This document shows, in pieces, positions 9,099 to 18,131 of a stretch of 64,000 nucleotides of DNA (position 1 is the stretch's first letter; each line of letters opens with the position of its first letter). This DNA is from BS150m-G50 sp964517435 (GTDB lineage: Bacteria; CAIWAD01; BS150m-G50). The stretch spans positions 1 to 64,000 of the forward strand of contig CAZFEC010000001.1 of assembly GCA_964517435.1 (NCBI GenBank), written 5' to 3'. The notes beneath the pieces were generated by a model. It saw only the letters and a list, made by a program, of their open reading frames with translations. It was not told the DNA's origin and ran no database searches. A program made the position numbers and the translations under genes.

Positions 9099-11117
9099 AT
9101 GATACGACTGACCGATATCCGGCTCGCTTTCCCCGACAAGGTGCTCTACCGCGGTATCAATCTCCATCTGCTGCCGAGGGCCCGTTGCGGGCTGGTCGGT
9201 GACAATGGGACCGGCAAGACCACCCTCCTGCGCCTGATTCTGGATGAGATGTCTCCCGACACGGGACAGGTATGGCTACGTGCCGGTTTGCGGATCGGCT
9301 ACCTGCCGCAGTCCTGGCAGGGTGACAGCGAGGGGAACCTGCTCAGCTGGACCACCAGCCGGGTGGGTGATCTCAAGCGCACCGAAAAGCGGATCGCGGA
9401 GCTGCACCAGTTGCTCGCCGCCGCACCGGAAGAGTCGCTGCAGACAGCCTACCTCAAGGAACTGGGACTGCTCCAGGAGCAGTTTGAGAGACGCAACGGC
9501 TACTTTCTGGAGCACAACGCCAAGGTAATCCTGCGGGGGCTGGGCTTCCGTGAACGGGATTTCCAGCGCCCGCTGCAGGAATTCTCCGGGGGCTGGCGCA
9601 TGCGGGCGGCGCTGGGCCGGCTGCTGCTGGAGGATCCCGATCTGCTACTGCTGGATGAGCCGACCAACCATCTCGATCTGCCGGCGCTGGAGTGGCTGGA
9701 ACGCTACCTGCGCAGCTTTGACGGCGCTCTGCTCGCCATTTCCCATGACCGTTTCTTTCTCGACCGTACGGTGAACCTGATCCTGGAACTCGCCCATACC
9801 GATCTGCGTCAGTGGCCGGGGAATTACAGCAACTTTCTGCGACAGAAAGAGGAGGAGCGGCAGCGGCGCCTGGCTCTGCGTGCTCAGCAGGAGGAGAAGA
9901 TCACCGAATTGAAGCGCTTCATCGAACGCTTTCGCTACAAGGCTTCCAAAGCGGCGCAGGTGCAATCCCGGGTCAAGATGCTGGAGAAGATCGAACTGGT
10001 CGAGGTGGAACGGGAGACCGCCGGCATTCACTTTCACTTCCCGGCGGCGCCGCGTACCGGCGACTGGGTCCTGCGCGTTGAGCAGCTCGGTATGCGGTAC
10101 GGCGATCTGGAAGTCTTCCGGGACTTGAGCTTCAATCTGGCCCGCGGTGAAAAGGTCGCCCTGGTTGGCGCCAACGGGGAAGGGAAGTCCACGCTCAGTC
10201 GGCTGATCTGTGGCATTGAGCAACAGGCCGGCGGTGAGCTGGTCCTCGGGCACAACGTCCTGCAGAAGTGGTATTCGCAGGACAGCGAAGAGCAGATGAA
10301 TCCCGACCTTACCGTTCTGCAGGAGGTCACCCAGGTGGCCGGTCGCCGCACCCAGACCGAAGTGCGCACCCTGCTGGGCAGCTTTCTATTCAGTGGCGAC
10401 AGCGTCGACAAGAAGGTGGCGGTACTCTCCGGCGGGGAGAAGAGCCGCCTGGCCGTCTGCAAGCTGCTGTTCGAGCGGTCGAACTTCCTGGTTCTGGACG
10501 AACCGACCAACCACCTCGACGCCAAAGCGCGGGGAGTGCTGATGGAGGCGTTGCGCGCGTTTCAGGGCGCGTTGTTGATCGTCTCGCACGACCGCTGGTT
10601 TCTGGACCGGGTGGTCGAGCGGGTGCTGATGATAGAACAGGGGATGCTGCTGGACTATCCCGGCAACTACACGGAGTTCCTGTGCTGGCGGGAAGAGCAA
10701 CTGCAGGCGGAAGCGACGGCGGCGGCAGACATGGTGGTGACCTCAGAACAATCCGTTGCCGCCTTATCTCGCAAGGAGGAGCGCAAGCTGCGCACGCAGG
10801 AGAAGATCGAACGCCGCCGCTATCTGCGCGGTTTCAGCGATGCCGTCGCCGCGCAGGAGCAGGAAATCGAACGGCTGAACCTGGAGCTGGGCCGGGTCGA
10901 GGAGAAGCTGCTGGACCCGCAGGTTTACGAGGATCAGGAGCTGTTGAAGAAATACCATCTGAAACACAACCGGCTGCGGAGCGAGAAGCAGTTGGCCGAA
11001 ACGGCCTGGAGCGAAGCGGTCGACCGCCTGGCGGCCGCGGAACGGGAAGTGGCCGCCGCGGCGGAGGGTGAACAGTCCCCGCCGTTGACGGGAACGGACG
11101 TGAAGGGAGGAGAGTGA
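9099..11117 (+). CDS. ABC-F family ATPase (Uup/EttA-like)
   Basis: 672 residues. It has two ABC domains: Walker A GDNGTGKTT (about 35-43) with signature FSGGWRMRAALGRLL and LLLDEPTNHLD; then GANGEGKST with LSGGEKSRLAV and LVLDEPTNHLD. There is an interdomain ABC-tran-Xtn linker (LRAQQEEKITELKRFIERFRYKASKAAQVQSRVKMLE, about 250-290) and a C-terminal coiled coil (about 560-650) as in Uup. No membrane segments, so it is a soluble protein of the ribosome-associated ABC-F class (translation factor or resistance type). I see no good SD before the ATG. It overlaps sppA by one base (TGATG), indicating coupling. Confidence 0.9.
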   Translation: MIRLTDIRLAFPDKVLYRGINLHLLPRARCGLVGDNGTGKTTLLRLILDEMSPDTGQVWLRAGLRIGYLPQSWQGDSEGNLLSWTTSRVGDLKRTEKRIAELHQLLAAAPEESLQTAYLKELGLLQEQFERRNGYFLEHNAKVILRGLGFRERDFQRPLQEFSGGWRMRAALGRLLLEDPDLLLLDEPTNHLDLPALEWLERYLRSFDGALLAISHDRFFLDRTVNLILELAHTDLRQWPGNYSNFLRQKEEERQRRLALRAQQEEKITELKRFIERFRYKASKAAQVQSRVKMLEKIELVEVERETAGIHFHFPAAPRTGDWVLRVEQLGMRYGDLEVFRDLSFNLARGEKVALVGANGEGKSTLSRLICGIEQQAGGELVLGHNVLQKWYSQDSEEQMNPDLTVLQEVTQVAGRRTQTEVRTLLGSFLFSGDSVDKKVAVLSGGEKSRLAVCKLLFERSNFLVLDEPTNHLDAKARGVLMEALRAFQGALLIVSHDRWFLDRVVERVLMIEQGMLLDYPGNYTEFLCWREEQLQAEATAAADMVVTSEQSVAALSRKEERKLRTQEKIERRRYLRGFSDAVAAQEQEIERLNLELGRVEEKLLDPQVYEDQELLKKYHLKHNRLRSEKQLAETAWSEAVDRLAAAEREVAAAAEGEQSPPLTGTDVKGGE

Positions 11118-12841
11118 TGAAGAAAGTGCTGTTGTGGATTGGTTTGGTCGGGGCGGGGGTGTTTCTCGTCATCATGCTGATGGGTGTGCTGGCGTTGCGC
11201 AATCTCGGCAGCGGCATTCAGGTGGAACCGAACAGCCTGCTGACGCTTGAGCTGGATAGCGCGATGCCGGATTATGACGCCGGTTCTCTGCGGACCTGGT
11301 TCGGTTATCCGCAACCGACGATCACCAGTCTCGTGACCGTTATCGATGCGGCCGCCGCGGATGATCATGTCAGCGCCATTCTCCTCGAAACCGACCGGGT
11401 CGGCGGCGGTTGGGCCGGGTTGCGGGCCGTCCGCAACGCGCTGGCGCGCTTCCGTGCCACCGGCAAACCGGTCTATGCCTACCTGCAGATGACGGTCGAC
11501 CAGGGTTACTACCTGGCTTCGGTTGCCGACAGTCTCTGGCTGACCCATTCCGCCAGCGGCGGCATTTTTCTGCGCGGCATTGGCTGGGAGCGTGCTTATC
11601 TCAAGCAGCTTTTCTCTAAACTGGGTCTGCGCTTCGAAGTACTCCACGCCGGCGACTACAAGGGCGCCTTCGAGAATTTCGCGCGCGAGAGCATGTCCGG
11701 TCCGGTGCGGGAAAACCTGACCCGTCTGCTGAAAGATGTCTCGGAGGTTTACATCACCGAGATCGCTCGTGACCGGGGCATCGAACCGGAACAGCTGCGA
11801 GAATTGCTGCGCGAACGGGAGTCGCTGTTTATCCACGGCGAGGAAGCGGAGCAACTGGGGCTGGTGGACGGGCGCCTGGACCGGGTGGCGCTGGCGGAGC
11901 GGTTGCGGGAACTCTCAGGCGACTCTCCGCGCCTCGACTTCCAGGAATACCTGAGTACGATCGATGTAGATCAGTGGCGGCGTCTCCGGGAACAGGTGGC
12001 GGTAGTGCACCTGGAAGGAGTGATCACCACGGGATCGGATCTGATCTCCCAGGGTGAGAGCAATATCGACAGTGATACTTTTCTACCGCTGCTGGAAAAG
12101 CTGCGGGAATGGGAGCAGGTGGCCGCCGTGGTGCTGCGTATCAATTCACCCGGCGGTTCCGCCGCGATTTCAGAAGATATCTGGCGGGGGGCGCGCGCCG
12201 TGGCCGGCGCTAAACCGCTGGTGGTTACACTCGGAAACGTCGCCGCCTCCGGCGGCTACTACATCGCCTGCGCGGGGGATTACATCATCGCGCAGCCCAA
12301 CACCATCACCGGCTCGATCGGCGTGGTGGGCATGCTGCTCGACGCCACCACCCTCCTGGACTGGGTGGATGTGAACTACGAACAACTGAGCACTTCTCCG
12401 TATCACAGTCTCGGCCATCCCGCTTTCGGGCTGGCACGCCGGCAGCGACGTCAGATTGAAGCACTGCTGGGCGACACCTACCTGGAGTTCAAGGAGCGGG
12501 TGGCCGCCGGCCGCAACCTGACGCTGGTGGAGGTGGAGCAGGTAGCGCAGGGGCAGGTCTGGTCCGGCCGGCAGGCGGTGGAGCTGGCGCTGGTGGACAG
12601 TCTCGGCGAGCTGCCGGATGCGATCAATCTGGCGGCCAGGCGCGCCGGCCTGGATCCGTCCGTCACTGCCGTCGTGCACTATCCCGCACAGAAGGGGTTT
12701 CTGGAGTTGATCACCGATCTCGATTTCCGCTCGCTGGTCTGGCCGGACGCCTGGTCGGAAGTGGAGACAGCGCTGAAGCAGGAAGAGGTCGATCTGTTGC
12801 GGGAGCTGCTGCAGACCCGCCTGATCTGGAACCTGGAGTGA
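11117..12841 (+). CDS. sppA: Signal peptide peptidase SppA, 67K type
   Basis: 574 residues, the double-domain form. There is an N-terminal membrane anchor (LLWIGLVGAGVFLVIMLMGVLAL). The general base lysine sits in GDYKGAFENFARE (about K182) in the first half, and the nucleophile serine in GNVAASGGYYIAC (about S378) in the second half. That spacing of about 196 is close to the K209-S409 pair of the E. coli enzyme. RINSPGGSAAISEDIWRG is the usual second-half motif. It cleaves remnant signal peptides in the inner membrane. The ATG at 11117 follows GGAGG at a better distance than the GTG at 11114. It is coupled to the ABC-F gene by a one-base overlap. Confidence 0.93.
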   Translation: MKKVLLWIGLVGAGVFLVIMLMGVLALRNLGSGIQVEPNSLLTLELDSAMPDYDAGSLRTWFGYPQPTITSLVTVIDAAAADDHVSAILLETDRVGGGWAGLRAVRNALARFRATGKPVYAYLQMTVDQGYYLASVADSLWLTHSASGGIFLRGIGWERAYLKQLFSKLGLRFEVLHAGDYKGAFENFARESMSGPVRENLTRLLKDVSEVYITEIARDRGIEPEQLRELLRERESLFIHGEEAEQLGLVDGRLDRVALAERLRELSGDSPRLDFQEYLSTIDVDQWRRLREQVAVVHLEGVITTGSDLISQGESNIDSDTFLPLLEKLREWEQVAAVVLRINSPGGSAAISEDIWRGARAVAGAKPLVVTLGNVAASGGYYIACAGDYIIAQPNTITGSIGVVGMLLDATTLLDWVDVNYEQLSTSPYHSLGHPAFGLARRQRRQIEALLGDTYLEFKERVAAGRNLTLVEVEQVAQGQVWSGRQAVELALVDSLGELPDAINLAARRAGLDPSVTAVVHYPAQKGFLELITDLDFRSLVWPDAWSEVETALKQEEVDLLRELLQTRLIWNLE

Positions 12842-12860
12842 GGGAAGTGGCAGGGCGGCT

Positions 12861-13793
12861 TCAGTTGGAAATAGTCGGGTGCTGTTTCTTCCAGACGAGT
12901 GAGGCGATAATCGAGATCAGCAGTACCACGAAGATAGTCAGCAGTGACGCCATAATCGGAATCTCGTAAAAGCCGCTGATCAGCAGCTTGACACCGATAA
13001 AGGTGAGAATGAAAGCCAACCCGTATTTGAGGTAGTAGAACACCTCGAGGATGTCCGCCAGCACGAAATAGAGTGCCCGCAGACCGAGAATAGCGAAGAT
13101 GTTCGATGTGTAGACGATGAAGACATCCTCGGTTATCGCGAAGATCGCCGGGATCGAGTCGAAGGCGAATACTACATCCGAGACCTCAATCGTCACCAGC
13201 ACCAGTAGCAGGGGTGTCGCCACCAGGCGTCCTTTCTGGCGCGTGAAGAATTTCCGCCCGTCGTAGGCACCGCTGATCGGCAGGATGCGCCGCGTCCAGC
13301 GCACCACGAAGTTGTCCTCGGGATGCTCGTTCTCATGCGCGTGCAGCATGCGGTAGCCGGTAAAGACCAGGAAGGCGCCGAAGATATAGAGCACCCAGTG
13401 ATACTGATGGATCAGCGCTCCCCCCGCGAAGATCATGATGCTGCGCATGATGATGGCGCCGATGATGCCCCAGACCAGCACCCCATGCTGGTAGCGCGCC
13501 TCCACCCGGAAATAACTGAAGATCATGATGAAGACGAACAGGTTGTCGACGCTGAGTGACTTCTCCAGCAGGTAGCCGGTGAAGAACTGCAGAGCCTGTT
13601 CGTTGGTGAAATCGGGATGCAGATAGATGCCCAGATTGAACAGCAGCGAAATGGCGATCCAGAAGCAACTCCAACCCAGTGCCTCCTTGATCGAGATCTG
13701 ATGCGGATTGCGGTTGAAGACAATCAGGTCTATCCCCAGCATCAGCACGATGAAGGCGTTGAAAATTATCCAGAACCAGATACTCTCGAGCAT
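12861..13793 (-). CDS. TerC/Alx family integral membrane protein
   Basis: 310 residues with eight to nine membrane segments. Family motifs: LEKSLSVDNLFVFIMIFSYF (about 88-108, with the conserved acidic residue in SVDN) and VLVTIEVSDVVFAFDSIPAIFAIT with an acidic E-x-x-D pair (about 200-225). This is the Alx/TerC family, linked in other bacteria to manganese export and metalation of secreted proteins. It lies convergent to sppA with only 19 bases between the stops. I looked for a yybP-ykoY manganese riboswitch in the 211-base leader and could not convince myself of one. No strong SD is visible before the ATG. Confidence 0.9.
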   Translation of the reverse strand: MLESIWFWIIFNAFIVLMLGIDLIVFNRNPHQISIKEALGWSCFWIAISLLFNLGIYLHPDFTNEQALQFFTGYLLEKSLSVDNLFVFIMIFSYFRVEARYQHGVLVWGIIGAIIMRSIMIFAGGALIHQYHWVLYIFGAFLVFTGYRMLHAHENEHPEDNFVVRWTRRILPISGAYDGRKFFTRQKGRLVATPLLLVLVTIEVSDVVFAFDSIPAIFAITEDVFIVYTSNIFAILGLRALYFVLADILEVFYYLKYGLAFILTFIGVKLLISGFYEIPIMASLLTIFVVLLISIIASLVWKKQHPTISN

Positions 13794-14004
13794 GCAGGAC
13801 CGTCTGTGTGAAGGTTTTGGTCTGTGAAAAGGCCGGGCGCGGATTGTGGAGCGAAACCGGCATTACGCTGCTGAGCATTACGCTACTGAAGTGAGCGTAT
13901 CTAAGAAATACAACCGAACGCAGGATAGCAAGGGAAGAAAACCGCCGGACAGGCGTCAGGAGTGGCAGCTGCCCGGAGTAGGGCCGCCTCAGCCCCGGCT
14001 GGTA

Positions 14005-16740
14005 CTAGTTATCGCGCGACTGCTCTTCGGCTCGCGTTTCGTTCGTCGCCGGCGAGCTTGAAACGGAGGATGGACTGCCGGTGCCGCCGCTGTACAACTG
14101 GCGCAGGATCGCTCTTATCTCCTGCAGACGGCTGCTGACCAGATCGGAGAGGTCGGGCGACGCCTCCGCCTGGAGCGCGGTGTTGATTTCGCTCAGTATC
14201 GGTTGCAGGCGCTGCTCCAGGTTCAGGCCCATCCGGCGCAGCGCGCGATCGCGCGATTCGGCCAGTATCTGACGGTCGAACACATCCTCCAGCTGCACCA
14301 GAAAACGGCAGGCATCAGGCCGCTCGGCCGGAAAGGGGCTGATCTGCAGGCTGACTAAAGTGCGGGGCGCATTCCCTCCCGGTTCCAGCCAGAGGTCGTT
14401 CAGCTCAAACGGTTGTCCAGTGCGTACGCAGATCTGGAAGCCCTGGTGCAGCGGCGTATCACGCAACTGCGGGAATCCCTCGAACAATCCCGGCCCGTGC
14501 ATCAAATCGGGCGGCGCGCCGAGCAGCTCCCGGGCCCGCCCGTTCACGTGCAGCACCCGGCCCGATTCATCGAGCAGCAGCAGTGCACTCGACACCTGCT
14601 GCAGCGAACGGCGGTTGAATTCTTCCAGGATCTGCAGCTGCTGGGCGTCCCAGGTGAGTTCGGCGCCGGTGCGATGCAGGATGTCCCGCAGGCTGGCCCG
14701 CTGTTGCGGTTCGATGTAGTGATCGGCCATTTCGTCTTCGAAGAAACGCAGGCGCCGGTTGAGCGCCTTATCGACGCTCTGCCGGATATCGGTCATCGCG
14801 AAGGGATGGACGATGTAGTCATCCGCACCCAGGCGGATCGCTTCCACCGCCGTCTGGATGGAGCCATAGTTGGTCAGTACGATCACCGGAATGGTGAGAT
14901 CGACCGCCTTGATGCGTCGCACGAAATCGAGTCCCTTGATACCGGGCAGATGCAGGTTGGTGAGGGCCAGATCGCAGTTGCGCTTCTGCAGCGCCTGTAA
15001 CGCCTCTTCGCCGCTGCCGTAAGCGGTCACCTCGTAACCCCAGTTTCTGAAGACATCTTCCAGCACGTCGCGCTGGTTGCTCTGGCTGTCGATGATAAAA
15101 ATGCAGAAGCCGCGTTCCGTTGTCGCTGGATTCAGCTCCTCCACCTGGCGGCTCTCCAGGTCGCTGCTCTCCGCCGGGCTCGCCTCCACGCCGGTACAAT
15201 CGATGAACTCGCCGGGCGGCGTCTGCGCGACTATCTGGCCGGGACCGCGGCGTTTGGCCTGCAGCAGTGCCTGGTCGGCCATCCGCACCAGGTCCCGCGC
15301 TTTATACTCGCCGGGACATTGCACGACCATCCCCAGCGACAGGGAAAGCGGGGCGTGGCTGCCGCCCAATTCCAGCTGTTTCACCCCCTGCCGGATGCGG
15401 TTGGCCACCAGTATCGCTCCGTTCAGGTCGGTATCGGGCAGGAGCAGTACGAACTCGTCGCCGCCGTACCGGCCGGCGCTGTCGATATCACGTAAGGATT
15501 CCTGCAGCAGGGCGGGGAGCATCTGCAACACCTGGTCGCCGGTCTGGTGGCCGTAGGTGTCATTGTAGACCTTGAAGAAATCGAGATCGAGCATGATCAC
15601 TGCCAGGCAGCTGTTCAGACGCTGCGAACGAGTGATCTCCAGCTCCACCCGTTGCAGCCAGGTGTTGCGCGACATCAGGCCGGTGAGATCGTCGTAGTGG
15701 GCGCGACGCGTGTTCTGGCGGATCTCCAGCGCCTGCGCCAGCGCGATGGCCGCTTCCGTCGTCATCTGCATGATGCGGCGCATGTTGGCTTCGGTCAGCG
15801 CCGGTTCGCCGGGATTGAAGAGATGCAACCGGCCGATGATGCGATAACCGTAGAGCAGTGGAATCACGATCACCGATTTGAACTGCGGGATCCGGGCCAG
15901 GAAGTGGTAGGGATGATCGGAGCCGAGCTCCCCGATGTTCTCGACCAGCGTGCCCCGCTCGCGGTGGAAGAATGAGTCGCCGCTGCTGCGTTTCAGGTTA
16001 ACCACCAGCTGGTCGAGCACCTCCTCAACCAGACCGCGGGCGGCGAAAGTATCGTAACCGCGGTTGAAGTCCTGGAAGACTGTCAACAAGCCGAGATCGG
16101 TCTGCAGCAGCTTGAGCCCCAGGCTGAGCGTGAGGTCGACCAGTTTGTTGAAATCCCGGGTAGAGTTGAATACCCGGAGAGTGGTCACGGCTTCCGGTTG
16201 CGAGAAACCGGCGGCGCCTGGCTGTTCGCACCAGAGTTCGTCCGTCAGCAGCGCGGTCAGTTCCCGCAGGAGTGATTGCAGACGCTCGGCGGCGGGCAGA
16301 CGCAGACGGCCCTGCCGGCAACCCGCGCACAACACCCCCCTGACCTCGCCGTCTCCCAGCGGCAGCAGGATGGCATCGGTCAGTTCAGGGCGAACCAGGG
16401 CGATGCCTTCCGGCAGCCTGCCGGCGGTCAGACGTAGAATATTCCCCTCGCGCACAACCTGGCCGGCGGCGCTTGTATCCAGCGGGCAGCGGGCAAAGCG
16501 TGTGATTTCTGCCGGCAGGCCGGTGGCGGTACAGAGGTGGAGGATCTGTTCCTCCCGGTCAAACCTGAGGAGGGAACCGGTCTGCGCGCCCAGCGTTTCC
16601 AGACAGAGATTCAACAGAAGATGGGTAAGTCGATCGTGGAGTTGAAACCGCTCTTCAAGACGGTCCCGTTCGATCAACCCTGTTTGTGGATCCCCCTGCT
16701 TTTGCCTGCTGTCGTCGTTTCCATTACACTTCTTCATCAC
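14005..16740 (-). CDS. GAF-GAF-GGDEF-pseudoreceiver-PAS signalling protein
   Basis: 911 residues, no membrane segments. Order: GAF-like (about 35-170), second GAF-like (about 190-350), GGDEF (about 355-515) with LTGLMSRNTW, DLDFFKVYNDTYGHQTGDQ and an intact YGGDEF active motif, receiver-like domain (about 550-665), then PAS-like (about 700-830). A c-di-GMP synthase is expected from the GGDEF part. The receiver is degenerate: the phosphoacceptor Asp is Asn in LALTNLHLPGIKG, the acidic pair is reduced (FIIDSQSN), and the usual K-P-F lysine is H (VHPF). It should therefore not be phosphorylated normally. The gene overlaps the upstream NtrC-type regulator by 17 bases. Confidence 0.85.
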   Translation of the reverse strand: MMKKCNGNDDSRQKQGDPQTGLIERDRLEERFQLHDRLTHLLLNLCLETLGAQTGSLLRFDREEQILHLCTATGLPAEITRFARCPLDTSAAGQVVREGNILRLTAGRLPEGIALVRPELTDAILLPLGDGEVRGVLCAGCRQGRLRLPAAERLQSLLRELTALLTDELWCEQPGAAGFSQPEAVTTLRVFNSTRDFNKLVDLTLSLGLKLLQTDLGLLTVFQDFNRGYDTFAARGLVEEVLDQLVVNLKRSSGDSFFHRERGTLVENIGELGSDHPYHFLARIPQFKSVIVIPLLYGYRIIGRLHLFNPGEPALTEANMRRIMQMTTEAAIALAQALEIRQNTRRAHYDDLTGLMSRNTWLQRVELEITRSQRLNSCLAVIMLDLDFFKVYNDTYGHQTGDQVLQMLPALLQESLRDIDSAGRYGGDEFVLLLPDTDLNGAILVANRIRQGVKQLELGGSHAPLSLSLGMVVQCPGEYKARDLVRMADQALLQAKRRGPGQIVAQTPPGEFIDCTGVEASPAESSDLESRQVEELNPATTERGFCIFIIDSQSNQRDVLEDVFRNWGYEVTAYGSGEEALQALQKRNCDLALTNLHLPGIKGLDFVRRIKAVDLTIPVIVLTNYGSIQTAVEAIRLGADDYIVHPFAMTDIRQSVDKALNRRLRFFEDEMADHYIEPQQRASLRDILHRTGAELTWDAQQLQILEEFNRRSLQQVSSALLLLDESGRVLHVNGRARELLGAPPDLMHGPGLFEGFPQLRDTPLHQGFQICVRTGQPFELNDLWLEPGGNAPRTLVSLQISPFPAERPDACRFLVQLEDVFDRQILAESRDRALRRMGLNLEQRLQPILSEINTALQAEASPDLSDLVSSRLQEIRAILRQLYSGGTGSPSSVSSSPATNETRAEEQSRDN

Positions 16741-18118
16741 CTTTCTCTTTATCCCGGAATCCCAGTTTCATCATCTTCGAATAGAGGGTACCCCGGCTGA
16801 TCTCCAGAATTTTGGAGGTCTTGGAGAGGTTCCAGTTCGTCTCATTCAGACAGTGCTCGATCAGAGCCCGCTCCGCTTCCTGCAGCGTGCGCGATTTCAA
16901 CTGCAGCGTCAGTTCGTTGTGGTCGCGCTTATGCACCACCTCGCCGGAGAGATCGCTGAGGGAGATCTTGCGGCCTTCCGTCAGCACCACCGCCCGTTCC
17001 AGGACATTGCGCAACTCGCGGATGTTGCCCGGCCAATCGTAGTTCACCAGCGCGTTCATCGCCGATTTGCCGACGGCGTCGATCCGCTTCTTCGTCTCCT
17101 CGGCGAACTGGGAGAGGAAAAAATCGACCAGCAGCGGAATATCCTCGCGGCGCTGACGCAGCGGCGGCACATCTATCGGTATCACGTTGAGGCGATAGTA
17201 GAGGTCCTCCCGGAAGGTTTTGTCCCGGATCAGTTGCGGTAGGTCCTGGTGCGTCGCCGAAATCAGCCGCACGTCGACCTTGATGGACTCAGTGCCGCCC
17301 ACCCGTTCGAATTCCTGTGTCTGCAGCACCCGCACCAGCTTGATCTGTGTATGCAGCGGGATGTCGCCGATCTCATCCAGGAAGAGGGTGCCGTCACTGG
17401 CCAGCTCGAAGCGGCCCTTGCGCTGGGAGACGGCGGATGTGAAAGCGCCTTTCTCGTGGCCGAACAGCTCCGACTCCAGGACCCCCTCGGAAAAGGAGGC
17501 GCAGGAGGTCTTGATGAAGGGCTGCGACGACCGGAAGCTGAAGTAATGTATCACATGCGCGAGCAGCTCCTTGCCGGTGCCGCTTTCGCCGGTCAGCAGA
17601 ATGGAGGAGTTGCTTTTGGCGGCGGTCGCCACGTTGCGAAAGACGTCCTGGATGGCGGTGGAGTTGCCGATGATGCTGTCGAAGCCGTACTTGCGGCTGA
17701 GGTCGGGCAGGAAGAAGTTGCGGTCGAGAAAGACCTCTTTCTCGCTCTCGATGCGCCGGATGCTGCTCAGCGCTTCGTCCGGGTTGAAAGGCTTGAGGAT
17801 GTAATCCCACGCTCCTTTGCGCATCGCCTCCACGGCGCCGTCGACGCTGCCGAAGCCGGTCAGGACGATCACCTTGATGGAAGGGTAGAGGTCATGGACC
17901 ATGCTGAGCAGTTCCATGCCACCGATGCCCGGCATCTTGAGGTCGGTGATCATCAGGTCGTAATTGCCGTTTTCCCGTTCCAGACGATCCAGCGCTTCCT
18001 GTCCGGTGGAGGCGGTGGCAACCTGGTAGCCCTCATCCCGCAGAACATCTCCCATCGACTCGAGCATGTTGATCTCATCATCGACCATTAAGATCTGAAG
18101 TTTGCTCTCAGATGACAT
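16724..18118 (-). CDS. NtrC-family sigma-54 response regulator
   Basis: 464 residues. Receiver (about 6-120) has acidic pair VDDE, phosphoacceptor in LMITDLKMPGIGG and LKPF, all intact. AAA+ domain (about 145-380) has Walker A GESGTGKELLAH and LFLDEIGD. The sigma-54 contact loop reads GAFTSA rather than the canonical GAFTGA. A Fis-type helix-turn-helix ends the protein (NLSKTSKILEISRGTLYSKM). It activates RpoN-dependent promoters when phosphorylated, most likely by the hybrid kinase whose stop lies 13 bases upstream. AGGAG precedes the start. Target promoters are not evident in the window. Confidence 0.93.
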   Translation of the reverse strand: MSSESKLQILMVDDEINMLESMGDVLRDEGYQVATASTGQEALDRLERENGNYDLMITDLKMPGIGGMELLSMVHDLYPSIKVIVLTGFGSVDGAVEAMRKGAWDYILKPFNPDEALSSIRRIESEKEVFLDRNFFLPDLSRKYGFDSIIGNSTAIQDVFRNVATAAKSNSSILLTGESGTGKELLAHVIHYFSFRSSQPFIKTSCASFSEGVLESELFGHEKGAFTSAVSQRKGRFELASDGTLFLDEIGDIPLHTQIKLVRVLQTQEFERVGGTESIKVDVRLISATHQDLPQLIRDKTFREDLYYRLNVIPIDVPPLRQRREDIPLLVDFFLSQFAEETKKRIDAVGKSAMNALVNYDWPGNIRELRNVLERAVVLTEGRKISLSDLSGEVVHKRDHNELTLQLKSRTLQEAERALIEHCLNETNWNLSKTSKILEISRGTLYSKMMKLGFRDKEKGDEEV

Positions 18119-18131
18119 GCATTACTCCTGG

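Noticed and set aside
13794..14004. yybP-ykoY manganese riboswitch upstream of the TerC gene
   Set aside because: The conserved loop sequences of the class could not be found in the leader.
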